Assembly (NCBI RefSeq): GCF_902506435.1
Contig: NZ_LR733215.1
Location: 1,397,707 to 1,457,195, forward strand
Length of the DNA: 59,489 nt
From: Nocardioides sp. AX2bis
Lineage (GTDB): Bacteria; Actinomycetota; Actinomycetes; Propionibacteriales; Nocardioidaceae
Direction: 5' to 3'
The translations under genes and the position numbers were made by a program. Positions 41,271-49,693 of this stretch are shown one piece after another (positions within the stretch are counted from its first letter, which is position 1; every line of letters begins with the position of its first letter). The notes under the pieces are model-generated. The model did not search any database and was not told the DNA's origin. It was given only the letters and a program-made list of their open reading frames with translations.

Positions 41271-41323
41271 CCCGCGCCCGGCGGCCCGGCCGGCCCGGGG
41301 ACCCGGCGGCGAGCCGGCCCGGA

Positions 41324-41605
41324 TCAGCGGGGGAGGCGGCAGGTGCCGCCGACGCGGCCCCGGCTCAGCGTGGCGCCGAGCCCCATCAGCCAGCAGGTCG
41401 GGCAGCCGCGCCAGGCGACCACGGCCGGCACGAGCAGCAGCAGCGCCAGCGGCTGGCGACCGGCGAGGGCGAACGCGGCGACGACGAGGCCCAGCCCGAG
41501 GATCCCGCGGAGGACGTGCTCGGTGACCGAGCCGCTCGCGAACATCGACGTCACGGGATCCACCTCGGTCGAGGGGTCCTGACGGGGCGGCGCCGTGGTG
41601 GTCAC
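41324..41605 (-). CDS. DUF2892-like small membrane protein
   Basis: 93-aa protein with two transmembrane segments (HVLRGILGLGLVVAAFALAG and LALLLLVPAVVAWRG), then the Cys-containing CPTCWLMGLG, as in DUF2892/YgaP-type proteins, and one further Cys near the C-terminus. GTG start 6 nt downstream of TAGCCT (41617-41612), so leaderless. That -10 shares its TAG with the stop codon of the upstream amidase. Function unknown. Confidence 0.75.
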   Translation of the reverse strand: MTTTAPPRQDPSTEVDPVTSMFASGSVTEHVLRGILGLGLVVAAFALAGRQPLALLLLVPAVVAWRGCPTCWLMGLGATLSRGRVGGTCRLPR

Positions 41606-41614
41606 GGGTCCAGG

Positions 41615-43000
41615 CTAGTCCGGCACCGGCTGGTCCGGCAGCGGGCAGGGCCTGGCCAGCAGCGCCCCGAGCGCCACCAGGCGGTCGTCGGACCCGACGC
41701 TGCCGGTGAGCATGACGCCCACCGGCATCCCGTCGGCCGGTGACGTCCCGGCCGGCACCGACAGGGCGGGCACCCCGGCCAGGTTGGCCACCACCGTCCA
41801 GCAGTCGGTGTACGGCGCGAGCATCGGGTCGGCGACCGAGGCGTTCGGCGGACCGGCCGGCGCGAAGAGCGGCGCCGTCGTCGGCAGGGTGGGGGACAGC
41901 AGCACGTCGTGGTCGGTCAGGGCCGCGGCGACCTGCGCGCGCAGCCGCTGGCGCACCTCGGCCGCCTCGGCCAGGACGCCCGGCCGGTGCTCGGCCAGGG
42001 ACCGCCCGAGCCGGAGCCGGCGTACCACCTCGGGGCCGCAGCGGCCGCCGGCCAGCCACGGGGCGAGCTCCCGGGCGGCGGCCACCGACGTCAGGTCGAG
42101 GTACGCCGCGAGCGCCCGCGGCGCGTCCGGCACGGTGGCCGGCCTGACGACGGCGCCCAGCGCGCGGAGCCGGTCGGCGGACTCGTGCAGGCGGGCGAGG
42201 ACGCCCGGCTGGTTGGTCGCGTCGGACAGCTCGGTGACCAGGCCGACCCGCAGGCCGGCCAGCTCGGCGCTCCCCCCGAGGCCGAGGCCGGGGCCGGAGC
42301 CGGGGCCAGGGCCGGTTCCGCGGACGGGCCGGGGCGTGCGTCCGGTCATCGTCGCCAGGGCCGCGGCGAGCACACCCGCGTCCGCCGCGATCGGACCGAC
42401 CCGGTCGCAGGTGGGGTCGAAGGGGACCACCCCGCCCACCGGCACGAGGCCCGGGGAGGGTGCCAGGCCCAGCACCCCGCACTGGGCCGCCGGCTCCCGC
42501 ACGGAGCCGCCCGTGTCGGTACCGACCGCGAGGTCGGCCAGGCCGGCTGCGACGGCGGCCGCGCACCCGCCGCTGCTCCCGCCCGGGCTGCGGCGGTGGT
42601 CGTGGGGGTTGCGGGTCGCCCCGTGCACCGACGTCGCCGTGGAGGCACCCATCGCCAGCTCGTCCATGTTGGCGCGCCCGAGCAGCACCGCGCCGGCGGC
42701 GCGCAACCGGGTGACGACCGGCGCGTCGTACGCCGCGGGCACTCCGAGGTGCCCGTGGCTGGCGCACGACGTGACCTGGCCGGCGACGTCGATGTTGTCC
42801 TTCACCACGAAGGTCAGCCCGGCGAGCGGTCGCGGCTCGGTCCCGTCGGCGGCCTCGTCGTCGAGGGCCCGGGCGTGCCGGAGCGCGCCGGCCTCGCCGA
42901 CGAGCACGAGGCTGCGCAACGCACCGTCGCCGCTCTCGATCTGTCGGAATCGGGCCAGGACGGCGCCCTCGACGGACGCGTGCGGGCTTCGCAGGCTCAC
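41615..43000 (-). CDS. amidase signature-family amidohydrolase
   Basis: 461-aa hydrolase with the complete Ser-cisSer-Lys triad: Lys67 in TFVVKDNIDV, Ser142 in SPGGSSGG and the nucleophile Ser166 in GTDTGGSVREPA. An NMDELAMGASTATS segment recalls GatA, but no gatB/gatC is near, and the Gly/Pro-rich GTGPGPGSGPGLGLGG loop is unusual, so a stand-alone amidase is more likely. GTG 43000 (VSLRSPHASVEG) is chosen over a longer frame that reads back into asnB; CACGCT lies 7 nt upstream. It follows asnB by 23 nt on the same strand. Confidence 0.9.
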   Translation of the reverse strand: MSLRSPHASVEGAVLARFRQIESGDGALRSLVLVGEAGALRHARALDDEAADGTEPRPLAGLTFVVKDNIDVAGQVTSCASHGHLGVPAAYDAPVVTRLRAAGAVLLGRANMDELAMGASTATSVHGATRNPHDHRRSPGGSSGGCAAAVAAGLADLAVGTDTGGSVREPAAQCGVLGLAPSPGLVPVGGVVPFDPTCDRVGPIAADAGVLAAALATMTGRTPRPVRGTGPGPGSGPGLGLGGSAELAGLRVGLVTELSDATNQPGVLARLHESADRLRALGAVVRPATVPDAPRALAAYLDLTSVAAARELAPWLAGGRCGPEVVRRLRLGRSLAEHRPGVLAEAAEVRQRLRAQVAAALTDHDVLLSPTLPTTAPLFAPAGPPNASVADPMLAPYTDCWTVVANLAGVPALSVPAGTSPADGMPVGVMLTGSVGSDDRLVALGALLARPCPLPDQPVPD

Positions 43001-43023
43001 GGCGCTCAGCGTGTCAGGGCCGG

Positions 43024-44604
43024 TCAGGCGTGGGCGAACCGGCCCAGCACCCGGTCGGCGCGGACGCCGTCGAGGTGCTCGGCGAAGATCCGCTGGTAGC
43101 CGAGCTCCTCGCGGGTACGGGCGGGCGGGAGGCCCGGCAGGGACACCGACGCCCAGTCCTCGTCGGGCACCATCGCGGCAGCCTGGCGGGCCATCACGTC
43201 GGTCGTGCCCGACCCGTCGCCGAACTGCTCCTTGCGCCGCCACAGGATCTCCTCGGGCAGCCAGCCGGCGAACGCCTCGCGCAGCAGCGCCTTCTCCTGG
43301 GCCTGCGGCTGCCCGTCGTCCCCGAGCAGCTTCCACTCCACGGGCACCCGCTGGGCGACCTCGAGCACCTGGCGGGCCAGGAACGGCACCCGCGCCTCCA
43401 GCCCGAACGCCATGCTGACCCGGTCGGCGCGCTGCAGGTTGAGGTGGTGCAGGACCTCGATGCCGTCCACGAGCGCCTGGGCGAGGTCGGCCGCGGAGAG
43501 CTCGCGCAGGTGGTGGTATCCGGCGAACAGCTCGTCGGCGCCCTCCCCGGTCAGCACCACCTTGACGTGCTGGGCGGCGAGCTCGGAGAGGAGGTAGTTC
43601 GGGACGGCAGAACGGATCAGCGACGGCTCGTAGCTCTCGGTGGAGCGCACCACGTCGGGCAGCACCGCGACCACCTCGTCGTCGGTGTAGACACGTTCGA
43701 GGTGCTCCAGCCCGAGGTGCGTGGCGACGACCCGGGCCGCGGCCAGGTCGGCGCTGCCCTCCGTGCCGGCGGCGAAGGAGCGCACCACCGTGCCGGGCTC
43801 CGCCGCGCGGGCCATCACCGCGGCCACGATGCTGGAGTCGAGCCCGCCGGAGAGGAAGACCCCGAGCGAGACGTCGGCCATCATCCGCTCGCGGACGGCC
43901 TCGACGACGGCCTCCCGCACCGCGGCCAGCGCCTCGTCGCGGTCGGTGAAGGGCGCGCCGACTCCGGTGCCGCCGCCCAGCGGGTCGTGACGCAGGTCCA
44001 CCACCCGGCGCAGTCCGCCGTCCGGGGTCCAGACGTGCCCGGGAGGGAACTCCTCGACGTGCGGGCGCAGCTCGGGTGCGAAGGCGGCCAGCTCGGAGGC
44101 CACGACGACGCGGTCGTCGACGTCGGCCCAGTAGAGCGGCTTCACCCCGAGGGGGTCGCGACCCAGGACCACACCGCCGTCGGGGTGGGCGACGCAGAAG
44201 GCGTACATCCCGAACAGCCGGTACGCCGCGTCCGCCCCGGCCTCGGCGACCAGGTGGAGCACCACCTCGGAGTCCGAGCGGGTGCGGAACGGCCCGGCGA
44301 GCTCCTCACGCAGCACGTCGTGGTTGTAGACCTCGCCGTTGGCGACCACCCACCAGCCGTCGCGGTGGTCGCGCGGGCCGTGCTTGTCGGGGCCGATCCC
44401 GCCGGTCATCGGCTGGGCGCCGCCGGCCAGGTCGACGATGGCGAGCCGGGTGTGGCCCAGCCAGGTGGGACCGACCTGCTCGGAGCCGGTGCCGTCGGGC
44501 CCGCGGTGGCGCAGCGGGCCGATCATCGCCTCACCGAGGCGGCGTCCCTCCTGCAGCCGCTCGGGGGTCGGTCGGCGGTCGTGGACGGCGGCGATTCCGC
44601 ACAT
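43024..44604 (-). CDS. asnB: asparagine synthetase (glutamine-hydrolysing)
   Basis: 526-aa cytoplasmic enzyme forming Asn from Asp, ATP and Gln. The N-terminal class II glutaminase begins MCGIAAVHD with the nucleophile Cys2, then RGPDG and NGEVYNH. The synthetase domain has the PP-loop LSGGLDSSIVAAV (about residue 253) and VLTGEGADELFAGY. CAGGAG lies 8 nt before the ATG; a TAACGT hexamer (minus strand 44658-44653) is a likely -10. Divergent from the APH(6)-like kinase; the two promoters are only a few nt apart. Confidence 0.95.
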   Translation of the reverse strand: MCGIAAVHDRRPTPERLQEGRRLGEAMIGPLRHRGPDGTGSEQVGPTWLGHTRLAIVDLAGGAQPMTGGIGPDKHGPRDHRDGWWVVANGEVYNHDVLREELAGPFRTRSDSEVVLHLVAEAGADAAYRLFGMYAFCVAHPDGGVVLGRDPLGVKPLYWADVDDRVVVASELAAFAPELRPHVEEFPPGHVWTPDGGLRRVVDLRHDPLGGGTGVGAPFTDRDEALAAVREAVVEAVRERMMADVSLGVFLSGGLDSSIVAAVMARAAEPGTVVRSFAAGTEGSADLAAARVVATHLGLEHLERVYTDDEVVAVLPDVVRSTESYEPSLIRSAVPNYLLSELAAQHVKVVLTGEGADELFAGYHHLRELSAADLAQALVDGIEVLHHLNLQRADRVSMAFGLEARVPFLARQVLEVAQRVPVEWKLLGDDGQPQAQEKALLREAFAGWLPEEILWRRKEQFGDGSGTTDVMARQAAAMVPDEDWASVSLPGLPPARTREELGYQRIFAEHLDGVRADRVLGRFAHA

Positions 44605-44663
44605 GCGGGGGACTCCTGGGTCGGCTGGGTGGTGCGCCCATCGTGGTCCACCCACGTTACGGC

Positions 44664-44669
44664 TAGCGT
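44664..44669 (+). promoter_or_regulatory. -10 element of the APH(6)-like gene (leaderless)
   Basis: TAGCGT lies 8 nt before the GTG start and just beside the divergent asnB -10 TAACGT. Confidence 0.55.
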
Positions 44670-44677
44670 CCTGCGGC

Positions 44678-45607
44678 GTGACCGGATCCCCGCACGACCT
44701 GCCTGCGGGGGTGCGTGCGATGGCCGCGCGCGGACCGGACTGGGCCGCGTGGGTCGACCTGCTGCCCCGCCGGCGCGCCGAGGTCCTGGAGGAGTGGCGG
44801 CTGGCCCCGGACGGGACGCCTGCCTACGGCTGGTGCTCGCTGGTGCTCCCGGTGCGTGACCCCGACGGACGCCCCGGGGCGCTCAAGCTCGGCTTCGACG
44901 GAGACGCCGAGTCGGCCCACGAGCATCTCGCGCTGCGGCAGTGGGACGGTGACGGCGCCGTACGCCTGCTGCGCGCCGACCCGCGGCGCCGTGCGCTGCT
45001 GCTCGAGCGGCTCTCGACGCAGGACCTCTCCGACGAGTGGGACCTCGCCGCCTGCGAGACGGTCGCGGCGTTGTACCACCGGCTGCACCGGCCCGCGCTG
45101 CCGCAGCTGGCGTCGCTGACCTCGTACGTCGGCCGCTGGGCCGAGGCGCTGGCCGCCCTCCCGCGCGACGCCCCGCTCCCGCATCGCCTGGTCGAGCAGG
45201 CCGTCTCGCTCGGCCGGTCCTTCGCCGCCGACCCCGCCAGCACCGGCACGACGATCCACGGCGACCTGCACTACGGCAACGTCCTGGCCACGCCGGACCG
45301 CGAGGGCGAGGAGTGGCTGGCCATCGATCCCAAGCCGGTCGACGGCGACCCGCACTACGAGGTCGCGCCGCTGCTGTGGAACCGGTTCGAGGAGCTGGCC
45401 GGCGACGTCCGCGGCGGGGTGCGGCGCCGCTTCCACGCGACCATCGACGCCGCCGGCCTCGACGAGGACCGGGCCCGGGACTGGGCGGTGGTCCGGATGG
45501 TGCTGAACGCGGCCTGGGAGCTCGACGACGCCCGCACCGCCCGTCGCGCCCCCGACGCCGACCTGCTCACGCGGTGCGTGAGCGTGGCCAAGGCCGTCCA
45601 GGAGTGA
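44678..45607 (+). CDS. APH(6)/hydroxyurea-type phosphotransferase family protein
   Basis: 309-aa member of the family that includes streptomycin 6-kinases. It has [20 protein letters not shown] (nucleotide Lys and Glu), the catalytic loop [12 protein letters not shown] with the Asp intact, and the metal site [23 protein letters not shown], very typical of APH(6). The GTG start ([11 protein letters not shown]) lies 8 nt behind TAGCGT. Such genes are common in environmental actinobacteria, so a resistance phenotype is uncertain. Confidence 0.88.
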   Translation: MTGSPHDLPAGVRAMAARGPDWAAWVDLLPRRRAEVLEEWRLAPDGTPAYGWCSLVLPVRDPDGRPGALKLGFDGDAESAHEHLALRQWDGDGAVRLLRADPRRRALLLERLSTQDLSDEWDLAACETVAALYHRLHRPALPQLASLTSYVGRWAEALAALPRDAPLPHRLVEQAVSLGRSFAADPASTGTTIHGDLHYGNVLATPDREGEEWLAIDPKPVDGDPHYEVAPLLWNRFEELAGDVRGGVRRRFHATIDAAGLDEDRARDWAVVRMVLNAAWELDDARTARRAPDADLLTRCVSVAKAVQE

Positions 45608-45630
45608 GACCGCCCGCGAAACGTCATGCG

Positions 45631-45655
45631 GAGCGTGGAGACGTCTCCACGGCTC
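45631..45655. terminator. inverted repeat between convergent kinase and ppgK
   Basis: GAGC-GTGGAGAC followed directly by GTCTCCAC-GGCTC: an 8-bp palindrome extended by GAGC/GCTC across a 1-nt bulge. Probable terminator for the two convergent genes. Confidence 0.45.
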
Positions 45656-45697
45656 GGACGACGTCCCGTCCCCGGCCCCGCCGGGACCAGCGTCCCC

Positions 45698-46489
45698 TCA
45701 GCGCCCGGCCGCCCGGTCTGCCTCCAGCGCCGCACCGACGATGCCGGCCTTGTTGCGCAGCGTGGCCGGCACGATCTCGGTGTCGATCTCGAGCAGCGGC
45801 AGGAACTCGTCGGCCTTCTTGCTGACACCCCCGCCCACGACGAACAGGTCGGGGGAGAAGAGCCGCTCCAGGTGCCGGTAGAACCGGGTCAGCCGCTCGG
45901 CCCAGGCGGCCATCGTCAGCTCCTCGCGCTCCCGGGCGGAGTTGGCCGCGCGGTGCTCGGCGACATGGCCGTCGAGCTCGAGGTGCCCCAGCTCGGAGTT
46001 CGGCACCAGCTGCCCGTCGTGGACCAGCGCGGAGCCGATGCCGGTGCCGAGGGTGGTGACCAGGACCAGGCCGCGGCGGCCGCGGGCCGCGCCGTAGGTC
46101 GCCTCGGCCAGGCCCGCGGCGTCCGCGTCGTTGACGACGTGCACCGCGCGCCCCAGGGTGCGGCTGAAGAGCGCGTCCGCGTCGGTGCCGACCCAGGCCG
46201 CGTCGATGTTGGCCGCGGAGCCGACCACGCCGTGGCGCACGATCCCCGGCATGGTCACCCCGACCGGGGCGTCGGAGACGGGGAACGTCGAGACCACCCG
46301 GGCCAGGGCGTCGGCCACGGCCTGCGGGGTCGCCGGCTGCGGGGTCCGCTCGCGCACCCGCTCCGCGGCGAAGTCGCCCGCACCGAGGTCGACGGGCGCC
46401 GCCTTCATCCCGGTGCCGCCGATGTCGACCCCGAGCGGGAGTCCGGCCAGGTGCCCCGGGTCGGGGCGCGTCGTCTCGCTGCTGCTCAT
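45698..46489 (-). CDS. ppgK: polyphosphate glucokinase
   Basis: 263-aa ROK-fold kinase that makes glucose-6-phosphate from polyphosphate or ATP. Motifs: [15 protein letters not shown] (phosphate 1), [26 protein letters not shown] (catalytic Asp), [16 protein letters not shown] and ELGHLELDG, in the actinobacterial PpgK arrangement. ATG chosen at the ROK N-terminus, 20 nt behind egtD. It occupies the place where egtE is found in some egt operons. Confidence 0.93.
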   Translation of the reverse strand: MSSSETTRPDPGHLAGLPLGVDIGGTGMKAAPVDLGAGDFAAERVRERTPQPATPQAVADALARVVSTFPVSDAPVGVTMPGIVRHGVVGSAANIDAAWVGTDADALFSRTLGRAVHVVNDADAAGLAEATYGAARGRRGLVLVTTLGTGIGSALVHDGQLVPNSELGHLELDGHVAEHRAANSAREREELTMAAWAERLTRFYRHLERLFSPDLFVVGGGVSKKADEFLPLLEIDTEIVPATLRNKAGIVGAALEADRAAGR

Positions 46490-46508
46490 GGAGGGCAACC
46501 CTGTCAGA

Positions 46509-47471
46509 TCAGGCGGTGCCCAGCGAGAGGGCGTAGTCGCCGGCCTCGTCGGTCCAGAACGCGGTCGGGCGCAGCCCGGCCGCCTCGAGCTCCGCCTCGA
46601 CCTTGGCCTGGCGGAACTTGGCCGAGATCTCGGTCCGCACCTGCTCGCCCTCGGCGAAGTCGACCTCGAGGTCGAGCGCCGCGAGACGCACCCGCTGGGC
46701 ACGCCGCGACCGCAGCCGCATCTCGATCCACTCGTCCTCGGCGTTCCACACCGACAGGTGCTCGAAGCCGTCGACGTCGAAGTCGGCGCCCAGCGAGGCG
46801 TTCATCACCCGCAGCACGTTCAGGTCGAAGTCGGCGGTGACCCCCGCCGCGTCGTCGTACGCCGCGACCAGCCGGGCGGGGTCCTTGACCAGGTCGGTGC
46901 CCAGCAGCAGCGCGTCGCCGGGCGTCATCGTGGCCGCCACGGCGGCGAGGAAGGCCGCACGCTGGTCGGGCTCGAAGTTGCCGACCGTGCCGCCGAGGAA
47001 GGCCACCAGCCGGGGCCCCTCGGTGGGCAGCAGGTGCAGGTGCCGCTCGAAGTCGGCCACCACGCCGTGCACCTCGACCCCGGGGTAGGCCTCGACGAGG
47101 CCGGGCATCGCCCACTCGATCGCGTCGACGCTGACGTCCACGGGCACGTACCGCTCCAGCGACCCCACGTCGCGCAGCGCCCCGAGGAGCAGGTGCGTCT
47201 TCTCCGAGGACCCCGAGCCCAGCTCGACAAGCGTGCGGGCCTTGGTCAGGTCGGCGATCTCGCCCGCCCGGGTCTGGAGGATCTCGCGCTCGGCACGGGT
47301 CGGGTAGTACTCCGGGAGCCGGGTGATCTCCTCGAAGAGCTCGCTGCCACGGCCGTCGTAGAAGTACTTCGGTGCGAGGACCTTGGGCGAGGCGGTCAGC
47401 CCGCGTCGTACGTCCTCGCGCATCGTGGCGGCGAGGTCGTCGGGCGTGAGGTGTCGGTCGATGGTGGGCAC
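46509..47471 (-). CDS. egtD: L-histidine N-alpha-methyltransferase
   Basis: SAM-dependent trimethylation of histidine to hercynine, the first committed ergothioneine step. The 320-aa protein is the length of known EgtD. It begins VPTIDRHL; KYFYDGRGSELFEEITRLPEYYPTRAE and LVELGSGSSEKTHLLL are family hallmarks, as are FLGGTVGNFEP and FDLNVLRVMNASLGADFD. GTG 47471 is preferred because AGGAG lies about 5 nt upstream; a GTG 6 nt earlier overlaps that site. Last egt gene of the operon. Confidence 0.96.
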   Translation of the reverse strand: MPTIDRHLTPDDLAATMREDVRRGLTASPKVLAPKYFYDGRGSELFEEITRLPEYYPTRAEREILQTRAGEIADLTKARTLVELGSGSSEKTHLLLGALRDVGSLERYVPVDVSVDAIEWAMPGLVEAYPGVEVHGVVADFERHLHLLPTEGPRLVAFLGGTVGNFEPDQRAAFLAAVAATMTPGDALLLGTDLVKDPARLVAAYDDAAGVTADFDLNVLRVMNASLGADFDVDGFEHLSVWNAEDEWIEMRLRSRRAQRVRLAALDLEVDFAEGEQVRTEISAKFRQAKVEAELEAAGLRPTAFWTDEAGDYALSLGTA

Positions 47472-47515
47472 GGCCACTCCTTCGTGGGGTGCAGCGGACT
47501 GCTGCGTGGATGGGC

Positions 47516-47568
47516 GGGCAGGCAGGGTCGGGCAGGCAGGGTCAGGCAGGCAGGGTCAGGCAGGGTCA
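47516..47568. repeat. 14-bp tandem repeat between egtC and egtD
   Basis: Three units RGGCAGGCAGGGTC (47516-47557) plus a shortened copy reach the egtC stop codon. The array makes up much of the ~94-bp gap inside the operon and could vary in copy number. Confidence 0.75.
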
Positions 47569-48294
47569 GAGGGGGTGCAGGCGCAAGCCGTCGTCGTCCA
47601 CGACCAGGACGTGGTCGTCGGGGACCTCGGTCCAGGCGGGGTCGTCGTCGTGAGGCTCGGAGGAGACCAGGACCCCGGTCGGGCCGGTCAGGGTCCACAT
47701 CGGCTCGCCGTGGACGACGCCGGCGATGCTCGCACCGTCGCCGGCCAGCGTGGTCAGCCGCCCCCCGCCGTGGTCGAGCACGTCACGGGTGGCCGCGGCC
47801 AGCCCCTCGTCCAGCGGCACGCCGTCGAGCCACCGGGCGAGGGCCAGCCCCACCAGTAGGGCGGAGTCGACGCCCGCGCGGGTGTCGGGCACGTCGGCGG
47901 CCCGGGGCCCGAGGGCCGCGCGGGCGGCGGCCCAGTCGCCGAGGCGGCCGTTGTGGCTGACCAGCCACGGGCCGTGGGTGAACGGGGCCGCCGCGCCCTC
48001 GTCGGGCGCCGTGCCCGGCGTGGCGGAGCGGACCGCGGCCACGACCGAGGTCGCGGACACGGTCGGCGCCAGCGAGGCGAAGGAGGCGTCGGTCCAGATC
48101 GGCTGCGCGCGGCGGTAGCGCACCGGCTCGGCCCGACCCGGCACCCACCACCCGACCCCGAACCCGTCGACGTTGACGGTGCCGTGCCGCTGGCGCCGCG
48201 GCGCCCACGACTGGGTCTCCAGCGAGTGCGGGGGTGCGAGGACGAGGTCGTGCAGCGAGCGCGGCTCGCCGCGCCAGGCCAGGTGGCGACACAT
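47566..48294 (-). CDS. egtC: gamma-glutamyl hercynylcysteine sulfoxide hydrolase
   Basis: Class II glutamine-amidotransferase-like hydrolase that removes the gamma-Glu group during ergothioneine synthesis. The 242-aa protein starts MCRHLAWRGEP with nucleophile Cys2. Further motifs are NVDGFGVGWW, VAAVRSATPG, PWLVSHNGRLGDW and DSALLVGLAL. It lies 16 nt after egtB on the same strand. Confidence 0.94.
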   Translation of the reverse strand: MCRHLAWRGEPRSLHDLVLAPPHSLETQSWAPRRQRHGTVNVDGFGVGWWVPGRAEPVRYRRAQPIWTDASFASLAPTVSATSVVAAVRSATPGTAPDEGAAAPFTHGPWLVSHNGRLGDWAAARAALGPRAADVPDTRAGVDSALLVGLALARWLDGVPLDEGLAAATRDVLDHGGGRLTTLAGDGASIAGVVHGEPMWTLTGPTGVLVSSEPHDDDPAWTEVPDDHVLVVDDDGLRLHPL

Positions 48295-48310
48295 CGGGTG
48301 CTCGCCGTCC

Positions 48311-49693
48311 TCAGGCGTCGCGCGCGGTGCGGAAGCCGGAGAAGACCTGTCGGCGGATCGGGTGGTCCCAGTTGCGGAACGTGGTGCGGACGGCCTGCGG
48401 GTCGGTGGCCCAGCAGCCGCCGCGCAGCACGCGGTAGCCGTCGTCGAAGAAGACCTCGGAGTACTCCGGGTAGGGGAACGGGCGGAATCCGGGGTAGCCG
48501 GTGAACACCGTCGAGGTCCACTCCCACACGTCGCCCACCATCTGCAGGGCGCCGTACGCGGAGGCGCCCGCGGGGTACGAGCCGGCGGCCGTCGGCCGGA
48601 ACCGGGTCTGGCCGAGGTTCGCGCGCTGCTCGTCGGGGGCGCCGTCGCCCCAGGGGAAGCGCCGCTTGGTCGCCGTCACCGGGTCCCAGGAGGCCGCCTT
48701 CTCCCATTCGGCCTCCGTCGGGAGCCGCCGCCCGGCCCAGCGGGCGTACGCCTCCGCCTCGTGGAAGCAGACGTGCTGGACGGCCTCGGCCGCCGGCAGC
48801 TCCTCCACGCGGGCGAACCGTCGGCGCAGCCAGGTGCCGGCGTCGCGGAACCAGAACGCCGGCGCGCGCTTGCCGCTCTCGCAGCGCCAGCGCCACCCGG
48901 CGGTGCTCCAGAGCCGCGGGTCGTCGTAGCCGCCGTCCTCCACGAACGCCAGGTACGCCGCGTTGGTCACCGGGGTGGTGTCGATGGCGAACGCGCCGAC
49001 GTCCACGGTGTGCGCGGGCCGCTCGTTGTCCAGCGACCACGGGTCGTCGGAGGTGCCCTGCACGAACGGGCCGGCCGGCACCAGCACCTCGGCGGCCACG
49101 ACCGGGCCGGCCGGGGCGGGGAGGCCGTCGGTGGCCGGCAGCACCGGGGCGCCGCGGCGCAGCTGGTGGGTGGCCAGCATCGTCTCGTCGTGCTGGTGCT
49201 CGTGCTGGATCACCATCCCGAAGACGAAGCCGTGGTCCCGCAGGGGGTCCGGCCGGTCCTCGCGGGCCGTCACCGGGGTCGTCCCGAGGGCGTCGAGGAC
49301 CTTGCGTCGCACCAGCGCCAGGTAGTCCCCGGCCTCGTCGGGTCGCAGCAGCGGCAGGCTGGGCCGGGTGTCGCGGGGGTGCTCGAAGGCGTCGTAGAGG
49401 TCGTCGATGTCGGGACGCATCGCCGCGTCGCCGTGCGTCTCGCGCAGCAGCCACAGCTCCTCGTAGTTGCCGACGTGCGCCAGGTCCCACACCAGCGGTG
49501 ACATGAGCCGCGAGTGCTGGGCCAGGAGCTCGCCCTCGTCCAGCACCGCGGTGGTCAGCCCGGCGCTGCGCTCGCGCACCCGCTCGAGCTCGTCGGCGAC
49601 GTGCTGGCGCAGCGCGTGCTCGTCGAGCGTGCGGACGTCGGTGCCGGGGAGGGTCTCGGTCGAGGACTCGGTCGAGGTCTCGGGGGAGGTCAT
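48311..49693 (-). CDS. egtB: hercynine oxygenase (sulfoxide synthase)
   Basis: Non-haem iron enzyme that joins gamma-glutamylcysteine to hercynine with oxygen. The 460-aa protein has an N-terminal DinB-like domain with WDLAHVGNYEELWLLR. The iron motif HX3HXE is QHEHQHDE (about residue 151). The C-terminal FGE/sulfatase-modifying domain has RRLPTEAEWEKAASW, GDVWEWTSTVF and RVLRGGCWATDP. The ATG overlaps the egtA stop (ATGA), so translation is coupled. A Ser/Thr-rich start (MTSPETSTESSTETLPG) is poorly conserved. Confidence 0.95.
   Translation of the reverse strand: MTSPETSTESSTETLPGTDVRTLDEHALRQHVADELERVRERSAGLTTAVLDEGELLAQHSRLMSPLVWDLAHVGNYEELWLLRETHGDAAMRPDIDDLYDAFEHPRDTRPSLPLLRPDEAGDYLALVRRKVLDALGTTPVTAREDRPDPLRDHGFVFGMVIQHEHQHDETMLATHQLRRGAPVLPATDGLPAPAGPVVAAEVLVPAGPFVQGTSDDPWSLDNERPAHTVDVGAFAIDTTPVTNAAYLAFVEDGGYDDPRLWSTAGWRWRCESGKRAPAFWFRDAGTWLRRRFARVEELPAAEAVQHVCFHEAEAYARWAGRRLPTEAEWEKAASWDPVTATKRRFPWGDGAPDEQRANLGQTRFRPTAAGSYPAGASAYGALQMVGDVWEWTSTVFTGYPGFRPFPYPEYSEVFFDDGYRVLRGGCWATDPQAVRTTFRNWDHPIRRQVFSGFRTARDA

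Noticed and set aside
41193..41582. 129-codon plus-strand frame through the hairpins behind lepA
   Set aside because: It crosses palindromes and then the antisense of the DUF2892 gene; no ribosome site or family.
41615..43000. Naming the amidase gatA
   Set aside because: No gatB or gatC nearby and the length and loop differ; a stand-alone amidase fits better.
44678..45607. Calling the APH(6)-like gene a streptomycin resistance gene
   Set aside because: The motifs are right, but family members in environmental actinobacteria often have no known resistance phenotype. Left as family level.
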